This document shows positions 1 through 7,833 of a stretch of DNA of 64,000 bases, in pieces. The stretch's first letter is position 1, and every line of letters starts with the position of its first letter. Position numbers and translations under genes: made by a program. Where the stretch lies: contig NZ_CP097484.1 in assembly GCF_023546765.1 (NCBI RefSeq), positions 623,501 to 687,500 of the forward strand, given 5' to 3'. The stretch comes from Methylobacterium tardum. GTDB taxonomy: Bacteria > Pseudomonadota > Alphaproteobacteria > Rhizobiales > Beijerinckiaceae. Below the pieces are notes generated by a model. The model made no database searches and was not told the DNA's origin. It worked only from the letters and a program-made list of their open reading frames with translations.

Positions 1-15
1 AACCTGCCGGCCCCG

Positions 16-1140
16 ATGCGGCGCCTCGTCTTCGTCGTGACCGAGGACTGGTTCTTCGCCTCGCACTTCCTGCCGATGGCGCGGGCCGCCGTGGCCATGG
101 GCCTGGCGGTGGCGGTCGTCACCCGGGTCCGGGCGCACCGCGCCGCCATCGAGGCGACCGGCGCGCAGGTGGTGCCCCTGGAGGCGGAACGGGCGAGCCT
201 CAACCCCATGGCCGCCGGCTACGCGGCCGGTCAGCTCGCCGCGATCCTGAAGGCGCTCCGGGCCGACATCGTCCACTGCATCGCCCTGCGCGGCATTTTG
301 GTCGGCGGCACGGCCGCCGCCATGGCGGGCATCCCAGCCCGGGTCTATGCGCTGACCGGGCTCGGCCTCATGGGTGCCCGGCAGGACCGGATCGGGCGGG
401 CGGCCCGGCTCGGCTTGCGGGCGCTGATCCGCGGCCCGCTGGCCTCGACGCGCACCCGCTTCCTGTTCGAGAACCCGGACGATGCCCGCGCCCTCGGCCT
501 CGATCCGCTGGACCAATCGGTCACGGTGATCGGCGGCGCCGGAGTCGATCCGGCGGACTTCGTGCCCCATCCGCTGCCGGCGATGCCGCCGTTGCGGGTG
601 GCCGTCGTGGCCCGCATGCTGTGGTCGAAGGGCGTGGACGTGGCCGTGGAGGCGGTCCGCCTCGCCCGCGCGCAGGGCGCGCCGGTCGAGCTCGACCTCT
701 TCGGCGCGCCGGATCCGTCGAACCGGCGCGCGATCGCCGAGGCGACGCTGCGGGATTGGAGCCGCGACGGCGTCGCGTGGCACGGACCGACGGCCGATGT
801 CGCCTCGGTCTGGGCCCATCACCACGTCGCGTGCCTGCCCTCCCGGGGCGGCGAGGGCCTGCCGCGGACGTTACTGGAGGCCGCCTCCTGCGGCCGGGCC
901 CTGGTCGCGTCGGACGTCCCGGGCTGCCGCAGCCTCGTGCGCGACGGTGTCGAGGGTTTGCTCGTCCCGCCGGACGACGCGCCCGCCCTGGCGCGTGTCC
1001 TCGTACGGCTGAGCGGCGACGCCCGCCTTGTCGCCGACCTGGGCGCGGCGGCGCGGTCGCGGATCGAGACCGGCGGCTTCACCGAGGCCGCGGTGACCGA
1101 CAGCGTCCGCGCCGTCTGGCGCGACCTGCTGGACGCCTGA
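16..1140 (+). CDS. GT4-family glycosyltransferase
   Basis: This 374-residue protein has the two-domain GT-B layout of family 4 glycosyltransferases, which move a sugar from a nucleotide donor onto a lipid-linked or polysaccharide acceptor. The N-terminal half is Rossmann-like. The C-terminal half carries the family's EX7E pattern in EGLPRTLLEA near residues 279-287, followed by SDVPGC and a GLLVPP stretch, all typical of the donor-binding domain. No signal peptide or membrane segment is seen, so it is probably cytoplasmic or peripheral at the inner membrane. The gene starts at the window edge, so its upstream operon is unseen. The methyltransferase follows after 2 bases. Acceptor and donor cannot be read from sequence; an O-antigen ligase lies at the far end of the window but is not linked. 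Confidence 0.85.
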   Translation: MRRLVFVVTEDWFFASHFLPMARAAVAMGLAVAVVTRVRAHRAAIEATGAQVVPLEAERASLNPMAAGYAAGQLAAILKALRADIVHCIALRGILVGGTAAAMAGIPARVYALTGLGLMGARQDRIGRAARLGLRALIRGPLASTRTRFLFENPDDARALGLDPLDQSVTVIGGAGVDPADFVPHPLPAMPPLRVAVVARMLWSKGVDVAVEAVRLARAQGAPVELDLFGAPDPSNRRAIAEATLRDWSRDGVAWHGPTADVASVWAHHHVACLPSRGGEGLPRTLLEAASCGRALVASDVPGCRSLVRDGVEGLLVPPDDAPALARVLVRLSGDARLVADLGAAARSRIETGGFTEAAVTDSVRAVWRDLLDA

Positions 1141-1142
1141 TC

Positions 1143-1802
1143 ATGCACGCGCCCGACGATCCGACCCGATTCATCCGCGCCAACACCCGCCTGCTGCCCG
1201 TGCCCCACGCCCCCGAGATCCGGCTCCACGTGGCCGACGAGGCGACCGCCTTGTGGCAACGGACCGAGGAGGAGTTGCAGACGATCGGCCTGCCGCCGCC
1301 GTTCTGGGCCTTCGCCTGGGCGGGCGGACAGGCCCTCGCCCGCTATGTCCTCGATCACCCCGATGTCGTAGCGGGCGCGCGGGTGGTGGATTTCGCCTCG
1401 GGTTCCGGCCTGGTGGCGATCGCCGCGGCGCGTGCCGGTGCGCGGCATGTCATCGCCAGCGACCTGGACCCGTTCGCCGTGGCGGCGATCCATCTGAACG
1501 CCGCCGCCAACGCCGTCGCAGACCGCATCGCGGCCGTGTCCGGCAATCTCCTCGAGACGGATCCCGGGGTCGATCTCGTCCTGGCGGCCGACGTCTTCTA
1601 CGAGCGCGACCTCGCCGAAGCCGTGACGGGATGGCTCACCGGCCTCCAGGCGAAGGGCACCACGGTTCTGATCGGCGATCCGGGCCGGACGTACCTGCCG
1701 CGGGACCGGCTCGAATGCCTGGTGACCTACGCGGTGCCCGTCTCGCGATCCCTGGAAGATTCCGAGATCAAGCGCAGCCACGTCTGGAGGCTGCGGCCGT
1801 GA
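1143..1802 (+). CDS. SAM-dependent methyltransferase, ETF-beta lysine methyltransferase/PrmA-like
   Basis: The 219-residue product is a class I SAM methyltransferase. Motif I is VVDFASGSGLVAIAA near residues 80-95, and ASDLDPFAV follows as the acidic loop that holds the ribose. The region LPPPFWAFAWAGGQALARY upstream of motif I is typical of the group that includes the ETF-beta lysine methyltransferase and nicotinamide N-methyltransferase-like proteins, so a protein lysine is a likely substrate. This is inference from family resemblance. The ATG sits 2 bases after the glycosyltransferase stop, which suggests co-transcription. No signal peptide is present. Confidence 0.8.
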   Translation: MHAPDDPTRFIRANTRLLPVPHAPEIRLHVADEATALWQRTEEELQTIGLPPPFWAFAWAGGQALARYVLDHPDVVAGARVVDFASGSGLVAIAAARAGARHVIASDLDPFAVAAIHLNAAANAVADRIAAVSGNLLETDPGVDLVLAADVFYERDLAEAVTGWLTGLQAKGTTVLIGDPGRTYLPRDRLECLVTYAVPVSRSLEDSEIKRSHVWRLRP

Positions 1803-1965
1803 GGCTTCGTCGTTCTGCAACGAAATGGCGGCGGCGCGCGGATGCGCCGAGTGTTCATCCGGAGGGGTAATGCGCTACCGTCATGAGGCCCGAGGCGCGT
1901 CCGTTGCACGCGCCGGATGTGTGCGCAGTCCCGCATCGGGGCGTCCTGCGGCGGAAAGGTTCCCG

Positions 1966-2550
1966 GTGAGTATCGAGTCGAGCGTCAAGCCCAGCGTTGC
2001 CCGCGTCGTTGCCTTCTCGGGGAGCGCCAAGCGGCCCTCGCGCACCCGCGTCTTGGTCGAGGCGCTCGGGACCGAACTCGGCCGCCTGCGCCGGATCGAT
2101 TTGACGGTCTACGACCTGCTCGATGCCGGGCCCAGCCTCGGGGCGACGCAGCGCGACGATCTGTCCGCGCCGGCGGCACAGATGATCGAGGCGATCGAGG
2201 GGGCGGATGCACTGATCGTTGGGACGCCGGTGTACCAGGGTGGCTATGCGGGCCTGTTCAAGCACGTGTTCGACTTCGCCGATCCGGTCCGGATGGCCGG
2301 CATGCCCGTGGCGCTCACCGCCACGGGCGGCGGTCTGCGCCATGCCCTCGTGGTCGAGCACGGGCTGCGGCCGCTGTTCGGCTTCTTCGCGGCCCACATC
2401 GCGCCGACGTCGGTCTACGCGGGGTCCGACGACATTCTGGACGGCCGCATCGTGGATCAGGGGGTCGCGGCCCGGCTGAACGCCGCGGCGGCGGAGCTTG
2501 CCGCCCTGCTCGCCGTCGCGCGGACCGCGGAGGCCGACGCGTCCCGCTGA
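1966..2550 (+). CDS. NAD(P)H-dependent FMN reductase, MsuE-like
   Basis: This is a flavodoxin-fold FMN reductase of about 194 residues, the type that feeds reduced FMN to alkanesulfonate or methanesulfonate monooxygenases. Features seen are the N-terminal VVAFSGSAKRPSRT phosphate-binding loop, the GTPVYQGGYAGLFKHVFD segment and the ATGGGLRHALVVEH segment that define the MsuE/SsuE group. I chose the GTG at 1966 because GGAAAGG lies just upstream and the protein then begins close to the first beta strand. An in-frame ATG at 1870 would add 32 low-complexity residues, but its GGAGGGG sits only 2 bases from it. No sulfonate monooxygenase gene is adjacent, so the physiological partner is unknown. 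Confidence 0.82.
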   Translation: MSIESSVKPSVARVVAFSGSAKRPSRTRVLVEALGTELGRLRRIDLTVYDLLDAGPSLGATQRDDLSAPAAQMIEAIEGADALIVGTPVYQGGYAGLFKHVFDFADPVRMAGMPVALTATGGGLRHALVVEHGLRPLFGFFAAHIAPTSVYAGSDDILDGRIVDQGVAARLNAAAAELAALLAVARTAEADASR

Positions 2551-2618
2551 CGCGATACTCCTCCGCCTCGCCGCCGGCCCTAGATGCAGAACCGGACCAC
2601 GCTCACGCGCGAGGGATC

Positions 2619-3230
2619 ATGTCAGCTTCTCCGATCGCGGCCGGCAAGGCGGCGCCGCTCCCCGCCACCTACGTCACGGCCTCCGGGCTGCCGCGCTACA
2701 ATCCCGTCGCGCAGGCGCTGCACTGGCTGACCGCAGCCCTGGTGCTCGCCATCCTGCCGCTGGCCTGGGTGGCGATCAGCCTGCCTCCGTCGCCGGCCAA
2801 GGGCAGCGCCTTCGTCCTGCACAAATCGGTCGGCCTGACGATCCTGGCGATCGTGGTCCTGCGGATCGTCTGGCGCATGATCCGGCCGGCGCCGCCGGAC
2901 CCGCAGGCGCCGCGCCTCCTGACGCTGATCGGCCGCATCAACCACTGGCTGCTCTACGCGATCTTCCTGATCATGCCGGTCAGCGGCTACCTGCTGAGCG
3001 CGCTGTCCGGCCGCGACACGCCGTATTTCTGGCTGTTCACGGTGCCGGGCCTGCCGAAGGACGACGCGGCCCAGAAGGTGGCCGAGTCGATCCATGTCGC
3101 CGGGCAGTGGTTCGTGTATGCCCTGGTGGTGCTGCACGTCGCCGGTACCGTCTGGCACCTCGTCATCCGCCGCGACGGCCTTCTGGAGCGGATGCTCCCG
3201 GTTCAGGACGGCCGCGGCGCCGCACGCTAA
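2619..3230 (+). CDS. cytochrome b561
   Basis: The 203-residue protein has four hydrophobic helices and the histidine pattern of the bacterial cytochrome b561 (CybB) family, a di-heme inner-membrane electron carrier. Candidate heme ligands are the His in ALHWLTAAL (helix 1), HKSVGLT (helix 2), and the pair of histidines in helix 4 around LHVAGTVWH. The family passes electrons from ubiquinol to acceptors such as superoxide. The ATG lies about 70 bases after the FMN reductase stop, with GAGGGA about 3 bases upstream as ribosome-binding site. It converges on the minus-strand gene ending at 3234, leaving only 3 bases between stops. Confidence 0.9.
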   Translation: MSASPIAAGKAAPLPATYVTASGLPRYNPVAQALHWLTAALVLAILPLAWVAISLPPSPAKGSAFVLHKSVGLTILAIVVLRIVWRMIRPAPPDPQAPRLLTLIGRINHWLLYAIFLIMPVSGYLLSALSGRDTPYFWLFTVPGLPKDDAAQKVAESIHVAGQWFVYALVVLHVAGTVWHLVIRRDGLLERMLPVQDGRGAAR

Positions 3231-3233
3231 GCG

Positions 3234-4100
3234 TCAGTCGACGCGGCGCAGGACGAAGGTGGTGCCGACCTCCGGGTCGCGCCGCCAGCGCCCGTCGCCG
3301 CTCGGCACGAGGTCGATGCTGTGGCCGCGCTTGGCGGTCAGCGTCATGCGGCCGTTGGCGTAGCGCCAGCGCACCGGGTCGAACACCTCCAGCCCGCCAT
3401 CGTGGCAGCCGGGGACGATCTTCACGCCGCCACCGGCGCCGTCGATGGTGATCCGGCAGGTATCGCGCTCCTGGAAGCGGTCCAGGGCGTAGATCCCTGG
3501 CTCCGGCCCCGGCGCGGCGACCGCGGCCGGCTGCAACGCGGCCGGAACCGGTATCGCGGCCTGCAGCGTGGACGGCTTCGGCGCCAGCTCGGCCGGGGTG
3601 CCCGCTCCGCCCGCCGCCTCGGCGGGCCGCATCGCCACGATGTCCAGCGGGACCAGGCTGTAATGCTCGCCGCTCTCCGCCCGTGCGACGAGGCTGCGCT
3701 GGTCCGGCCGCTTGGCGAAGTCGAGGATCGGCCGGACGTTGCGGTCGACGAGGCGCACGGCGCCATCGACGAACAGCCATCCGGCGACGCCGGCGATCAC
3801 CGGCAGGGCGCGTCGGCACCCCGCCGGGAAGTTCACCTTCCGCCCGGCCTCGCCGCTGTCGAGCAGCAATGTCATCACGCAGCGGCGATTGGTGCCGTCG
3901 CGGGACAGGTCCCAGGTCCCGGGAACCTCGCCGAGCTTCTCGGGCAGGCTCGGCGGGGCGGAGGCCGCGACGGGCGGGGCCGCGAGCATGTCGGTGGCCG
4001 GGGCAGCGGATCCAGGGGCCGGGTCGGGCGCATCCTGCGCCGCCGCCGGCCAGGGGATCAGGACCAAGCTGGCCAGCAGGGCGGCCTGTGCCGATCTCAC
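3234..4100 (-). CDS. secreted protein with two AprI/Inh-like beta-barrel domains
   Basis: The protein of about 288 residues begins with a Sec signal peptide ending at PAAAQ. It then has two similar segments separated by a Pro/Ala-rich linker. Each starts with a G-[TI]-[WY] strand and has a paired-cysteine stretch (RRCVMTLL...GCRRAL and DTCRITID...PGCHDG) followed by W-x-[FY] and a DF or RG turn. This resembles the AprI/Inh metalloprotease-inhibitor domain, here duplicated. In the family the inhibitor protects the periplasm from exported serralysin-type proteases. That role is inferred; no protease gene is nearby. I chose the GTG at 4100 because it overlaps the stop of the upstream dehydrogenase as GTGA and puts the signal peptide at the N-terminus. 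Confidence 0.65.
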   Translation of the reverse strand: MRSAQAALLASLVLIPWPAAAQDAPDPAPGSAAPATDMLAAPPVAASAPPSLPEKLGEVPGTWDLSRDGTNRRCVMTLLLDSGEAGRKVNFPAGCRRALPVIAGVAGWLFVDGAVRLVDRNVRPILDFAKRPDQRSLVARAESGEHYSLVPLDIVAMRPAEAAGGAGTPAELAPKPSTLQAAIPVPAALQPAAVAAPGPEPGIYALDRFQERDTCRITIDGAGGGVKIVPGCHDGGLEVFDPVRWRYANGRMTLTAKRGHSIDLVPSGDGRWRRDPEVGTTFVLRRVD

Positions 4101-5068
4101 GTCTTCGGTCTCCAGGGCGTCTCTGCGACGGGCGTCAGCGGGCCGCGCCCCTCGAACCACGAGATGACGTTATCGACGACGAGTTGCGCCATCGCGGCAC
4201 GGGTATGCTCCGAGGCGGAGCCGACATGCGGCAGCAGCACCGTGTTGTCGAGGGCGGCGAGGTCCTCCGGCACGTGCGGCTCGTTCTCGAACACGTCGAG
4301 ACCGGCACCCAGGATCGTGCCCGCTTTCAGCGCGGCGGTCAGCGCCGCCTCGCCGACCAGCGTGCCCCGGGCAACGTTGATCAGGATGCCTTCGGGGCCG
4401 AGCGCTTCCAGCACGGCCGCGTCCACGAGGTTGCGCGTGTCGGCGCCCCCGGGCGCCACTACGATCAGGATATGGACGGCGCGGGCGAGGCCGAGCAGGC
4501 TGTCGTGATAGGTGAAGGGCACGTCCGCCTGCCGGCTGCGGCCGTGGTAGTCGATCTCCACGCCGAAGCTCTCGAGGCGTCGAGCGATCGCCCGCCCGAT
4601 CCGACCGAGACCGAGGATGCCGATGCGCCGCCCGCGCAGGGAGGCCGTGAGCGGGAAGGGCGCCTTGGGCCAGTGGCCGGCACGCAGGTAGCGATCCGCC
4701 TGGGGGATCCGCCGCAGGGTCGCGAGCACGAGCCCGACCGCGAGATCGGCAACCTCGTCGGTGAGCACATCCGGCGTGTTGGTGACGGTGACGCCGCGCC
4801 GGTGGGCTTCGACCGCGTCCACGGCATCGTAGCCGACACCGAAATTGGCGATGAGTTCCAGGTTCGGGAGCCGGTCCATCAGCGCCGCGTCCACGCCGAC
4901 CTGCCCGCCGACGCAGAGCGCGCGGATTCGCGGGCCGATCTCGGCGAGCACCGCCTCCGGATCCGCGGCGCCCGCGAGCCGGTGCACCGTATGCCGCCCC
5001 TCGAAAGCCGCCTCCACCAGCGGGTGCATCTTCCGCAGCAACAGGATCTCGGCCGGCGCATCAGGCAT
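4097..5068 (-). CDS. D-isomer-specific 2-hydroxyacid dehydrogenase
   Basis: The 323-residue protein is an NAD(P)-dependent 2-hydroxyacid dehydrogenase of the glyoxylate/hydroxypyruvate reductase group. The dinucleotide-binding [13 protein letters not shown] motif is near residue 150. The catalytic triad is visible as Arg in INVARG, Glu in FENEPHVP and His in LLPHVGS. The substrate loop is [11 protein letters not shown]. After GRIG the second strand ends in HGRSR, which favours NADPH. In a methylotroph it could reduce glyoxylate or hydroxypyruvate, but it is not in a serine-cycle cluster, so the substrate is uncertain. Its stop overlaps the start of the downstream AprI-like gene by GTGA. Confidence 0.9.
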   Translation of the reverse strand: MPDAPAEILLLRKMHPLVEAAFEGRHTVHRLAGAADPEAVLAEIGPRIRALCVGGQVGVDAALMDRLPNLELIANFGVGYDAVDAVEAHRRGVTVTNTPDVLTDEVADLAVGLVLATLRRIPQADRYLRAGHWPKAPFPLTASLRGRRIGILGLGRIGRAIARRLESFGVEIDYHGRSRQADVPFTYHDSLLGLARAVHILIVVAPGGADTRNLVDAAVLEALGPEGILINVARGTLVGEAALTAALKAGTILGAGLDVFENEPHVPEDLAALDNTVLLPHVGSASEHTRAAMAQLVVDNVISWFEGRGPLTPVAETPWRPKT

Positions 5069-5308
5069 CGCTCACTCCCGTGTTCGGCCGCTCAGCGAGG
5101 CGGCCGGTTCCCCCGTTCCCGCATAGGACCTGCGCGGGGTGCGGCGCCAGCGGGACAGCCCCTTGACGGTGACATCCGCGCGCCGACGCCGGGCGGCCAT
5201 CCGACCGGGGCAGGGCTGGCCTCTTTCGAAATCCGCGCGCGATGCCTACTAAGGATGACGCATCATCGCGAGAGCTCTGCACCGCCCCATCTCCGAAGAC
5301 GAAAACCG

Positions 5309-6721
5309 ATGACCAGCCCGCGCACTCTCTACGACAAGATTTGGGACGACCACGTCGCCGATGTCCAGCCGGACGGCTCCAGCCTCCTCTACATCGACCG
5401 TCACCTCGTTCACGAAGTGACGAGCCCGCAGGCGTTCGAGGGGCTGCGCACGGCCGGCCGCAAGGTGCGCCACCCGGAAAAGACGCTCGCGGTGGTGGAC
5501 CATAACGTCCAGACCTCCGACCGCACGAAGGGCATCGACGACCCCGAGAGCCGCACCCAGCTCGAGGCGCTGGCCGAGAACGTGCGCGACTTCGGCATCG
5601 AATTCTACGATGCCCTCGACCGGCGCCAGGGCATTGTCCACATCATCGGACCCGAGCAGGGCTTCACGCTGCCCGGACAGACGATCGTGTGCGGCGATTC
5701 CCACACCTCGACGCACGGTGCCTTCGGGGCGCTGGCACACGGCATCGGCACCTCGGAGGTCGAGCACGTGCTCGCCACCCAGACGCTGGTGCAGCGCAAG
5801 GCGCGGAACATGCGCGTCACCGTCGACGGCACGCTGCCGGCGGGCGTGACCGCGAAGGACATCATCCTGGCGATCATCGGCGAGATCGGCACCGCCGGCG
5901 GCACCGGCCACGTGATCGAGTATGCCGGCGACGCGATCCGCGCGCTCTCGATGGAGGGCCGGATGACGATCTGCAACATGTCGATCGAGGGCGGCGCCCG
6001 CGCCGGCATGGTGGCCCCCGACGCGACGACCTTCGCGTACGTGAAGGACCGGCCGAAGGCCCCCAAGGGCGCCGCCTTCGACGCGGCGCGCCGCTACTGG
6101 GAGAGCCTCGTCACGGACGAGGGCGCCTTCTTCGACCGCGAGGTGCGCCTCGACGCCGCCAACCTGCCGCCGATCGTCAGCTGGGGCACCAGCCCCGAGG
6201 ACGTGATCTCGGTGCAGGGCCGCGTGCCGGATCCGGCCGAGATCGCCGACGAGAACAAGCGACAATCGAAGGAGAAGGCGCTGGCCTATATGGGCCTGAC
6301 GCCGGGCACCCGAATCACCGACATCGCTCTGGACCGGATCTTCATCGGCTCCTGCACGAACGGCCGGATCGAGGATCTGCGCGAGGTCGCGCGGGTGGTC
6401 GGCGACCGCAAGGTCCACGAGGGCGTCTCGGCGATGATCGTGCCGGGTTCCGGCCTGGTGAAGGCGCAGGCCGAGGCCGAGGGCCTCGATAAGATCCTGA
6501 AGGCGGCGGGCTTCGACTGGCGCGAGCCGGGCTGCTCGATGTGCCTCGGCATGAACCCGGACAAGCTGCGCCCGGGCGAGCGCTGCGCCTCGACATCGAA
6601 CCGCAACTTCGAGGGCCGGCAGGGTCCGCGCGGGCGGACGCACCTCGTGTCTCCGGCGATGGCGGCCGCCGCGGCGGTGACCGGGCACTTCGCCGACATT
6701 CGAGAGTGGCCGCAGGGCTGA
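5309..6721 (+). CDS. leuC: 3-isopropylmalate dehydratase large subunit
   Basis: LeuC with LeuD isomerises 2-isopropylmalate to 3-isopropylmalate in leucine biosynthesis. The 470-residue length is normal. The three [4Fe-4S] cysteine ligands are present: Cys349 in [11 protein letters not shown], and Cys409 and Cys412 in [11 protein letters not shown]. The [15 protein letters not shown] signature is also seen. The ATG at 5309 lies behind a weak GAAGACGA purine run. leuD is not adjacent; downstream come a strong hairpin and tRNA-Leu. An upstream in-frame extension exists but is antisense to the dehydrogenase gene and is not coding. Confidence 0.97.
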   Translation: MTSPRTLYDKIWDDHVADVQPDGSSLLYIDRHLVHEVTSPQAFEGLRTAGRKVRHPEKTLAVVDHNVQTSDRTKGIDDPESRTQLEALAENVRDFGIEFYDALDRRQGIVHIIGPEQGFTLPGQTIVCGDSHTSTHGAFGALAHGIGTSEVEHVLATQTLVQRKARNMRVTVDGTLPAGVTAKDIILAIIGEIGTAGGTGHVIEYAGDAIRALSMEGRMTICNMSIEGGARAGMVAPDATTFAYVKDRPKAPKGAAFDAARRYWESLVTDEGAFFDREVRLDAANLPPIVSWGTSPEDVISVQGRVPDPAEIADENKRQSKEKALAYMGLTPGTRITDIALDRIFIGSCTNGRIEDLREVARVVGDRKVHEGVSAMIVPGSGLVKAQAEAEGLDKILKAAGFDWREPGCSMCLGMNPDKLRPGERCASTSNRNFEGRQGPRGRTHLVSPAMAAAAAVTGHFADIREWPQG

Positions 6722-6734
6722 AATCGCGATTGAC

Positions 6735-6769
6735 GGCGACGGCTCCGTTGCCTAAACGGAGCCGTCGCC
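6735..6769 (+). terminator. 15-bp perfect hairpin after leuC
   Basis: Positions 6735-6749 pair perfectly with 6755-6769 around a 5-base loop (GCCTA). The hairpin starts 14 bases after the leuC stop and ends 20 bases before tRNA-Leu. There is no T tract on either side (the sequence continues GGCCGATG), so it is not a textbook intrinsic terminator. It could stop RNA decay, act with Rho, or separate leuC from the tRNA transcript. Confidence 0.6.
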
Positions 6770-6788
6770 GGCCGATGGCCGACGGCAA

Positions 6789-6873
6789 GCCCAGGTGGCG
6801 GAATTGGTAGACGCGCTGGTTTCAGGTACCAGTCTCGCGAGAGGTGAAGGTTCGAGTCCTTTCCTGGGCACCA
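6789..6873 (+). tRNA. tRNA-Leu(CAG)
   Basis: An 85-base class II tRNA. The acceptor stem GCCCAGG (6789-6795) pairs with CCTGGGC (6863-6869), followed by A and an encoded CCA. The anticodon stem CTGGT/ACCAG encloses loop TTCAGGT (6821-6827), so the anticodon is CAG (6823-6825), reading CUG, a major Leu codon at this GC content. A variable arm (about TCTCGCGAGA) and the T-arm GGTTCGAGTCC are present. The 3' part from the T arm to CCA is a usual phage or island integration site, and an integrase fragment lies immediately downstream. Confidence 0.96.
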
Positions 6874-6886
6874 ATTAACGGATGTG

Positions 6887-6916
6887 AGCCCGCCAAGTTG
6901 TTGGCGGGCTTTATCT
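6887..6916 (+). terminator. intrinsic terminator of tRNA-Leu
   Basis: AGCCCGCCAA (6887-6896) pairs with TTGGCGGGCT (6901-6910) around GTTG, followed by TTATCTTTT. It lies 14 bases after the tRNA CCA and on the same strand. Confidence 0.85.
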
Positions 6917-6939
6917 TTTCCGGGGATGCGGGATCCTGG

Positions 6940-7158
6940 GAACCGGTGCGGTATTTCTCCGCGCCTCGCGGGCCGGCCCGGTTCGCGCTCCGCGTATAGG
7001 TTGCACTCTCGCGGCGACCGTCAGACCAGCCGAACAGCGCGTTGAGCTTCGCCTCCGTCGCCCCGTCCTCGGCCGCCCGGCGCGTGCCGGCCTTGCCCAG
7101 CTCGTGCGCCGAGCCGGGCAACCCGCCGCGCGGCAGACCTTCCCGAACGTCACCTGCC
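6940..7158 (-). pseudogene. tyrosine recombinase/phage integrase, C-terminal fragment
   Basis: On the minus strand a reading frame from about 7120 to 6965 encodes the end of a tyrosine-recombinase catalytic domain. It contains GSAHELGKAGTRRAAEDG, then ATEAKLNALFGWSD and ESATYTRSANR. The Tyr in ATYTR is at the place of the catalytic nucleophile and FGW at the place of the His/Trp. The usual H-x-x-R box reads HELG, so the Arg is lost. The preceding stretch TFGKVCRAAG is in another frame, showing a frameshift near 7125, and nothing of the N-terminal domains remains. It points toward tRNA-Leu, whose 3' end lies about 70 bases away, as expected for an integrase beside its attachment site. Confidence 0.7.
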
Positions 7159-7195
7159 CAGACCAGATCTCGTTTTTGCCAGCGAGACCACCGCG

Positions 7196-7228
7196 AACCG
7201 CCCGGCTCCGGCCGAGGCGGTTTTTTCG
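7196..7228 (+). terminator. intrinsic terminator, no obvious gene upstream
   Basis: AACCGCC plus CGGC (7196-7206) pairs with GCCG plus GGCGGTT (7211-7222) with one bulged A, around loop TCCG, followed by TTTTTTCG. No plus-strand gene ends here, so it may be left over from lost island content. From here to 7466 I see no gene; the stretch 7300-7460 is visibly more AT-rich than its surroundings and probably holds the promoter of the next gene. Confidence 0.6.
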
Positions 7229-7466
7229 TGTACGACTGTCCGCCTGAACGCGGTCGGTTCAGGGATCCGATCCCGATGCAGAGAGGCTACATAGGGTGAT
7301 CGCGCCTATCAGCCGATCGAATGGCCTCTGTGGGGATTATAGTTGCTGTTGGGCCGTGCGAAAAAACATGGCGCCCATCACGTGTATCGAAGCATACATT
7401 ATAGTCATCCGGAAACTTCGATCTGGCGCTGAGTTACCTAAGGAGCTGCAACTGAAAGGATGCTCA

Positions 7467-7742
7467 ATGCGCGTCACATCCACCGCTCTTATTGCTTCGC
7501 TCGTCTTGTTGGCTCCAGGAATGGCCTTTGCCCAACCTGCGGCCCCCGGCGCCTCCCCGCAATCAGGCGGAGCTGTAATCCAGTCTCAGCCCAACACGAC
7601 CGGCAACGATCGCGACGTGGTCATCTCCCGCGGCGCGACTGGGGCTGAAACCGCAACGACGAACTCGGCTGCTGGCGGCAACGCGAGCCAGCCCTCACGG
7701 GCGGTGCCGGGCGGCAGCGCTGGCAGCGGCAACAGCCGCTAG
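7467..7742 (+). CDS. small secreted protein, unknown function
   Basis: A 91-residue product with a Sec signal peptide (MRVTSTALIASLVLL to about AQPAA). The mature part is short, Gly/Ala/Ser/Thr-rich and lacks cysteines. It is probably disordered. The start at 7467 is set by GAAAGGA 6 bases upstream. It is followed by its own terminator at 7795. I recognise no family. Confidence 0.6.
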   Translation: MRVTSTALIASLVLLAPGMAFAQPAAPGASPQSGGAVIQSQPNTTGNDRDVVISRGATGAETATTNSAAGGNASQPSRAVPGGSAGSGNSR

Positions 7743-7794
7743 GGCATCGGCCGAACACTGGGCGTCGTGTCCTTATAGACCAGATTGCCTTCCG

Positions 7795-7828
7795 AAGCCC
7801 CGCCGGCACCGCCGCGCGGGGCTTTTCT
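7795..7828 (+). terminator. intrinsic terminator of the small secreted gene
   Basis: AAGCCCCGC (7795-7803) pairs with GCGGGGCTT (7816-7824), followed by TTCTC. It sits 52 bases past the stop at 7742. The loop contains CGGCACCGCC, shared in similar form with the hairpins at 9781 and 10287. Confidence 0.7.
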
Positions 7829-7833
7829 CAGTT

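Noticed and set aside
3683..5308. Long plus-strand frame running into leuC (would give a >1,000-residue protein)
   Set aside because: It is antisense to the hydroxyacid dehydrogenase and AprI-like genes, is Arg/Pro/Gly-rich without domains, and leuC has a normal start and length at 5309.
5069..5308. Leader peptide or riboswitch ahead of leuC
   Set aside because: No Leu-codon run with a paired attenuator hairpin and no recognisable riboswitch core was found in this stretch.
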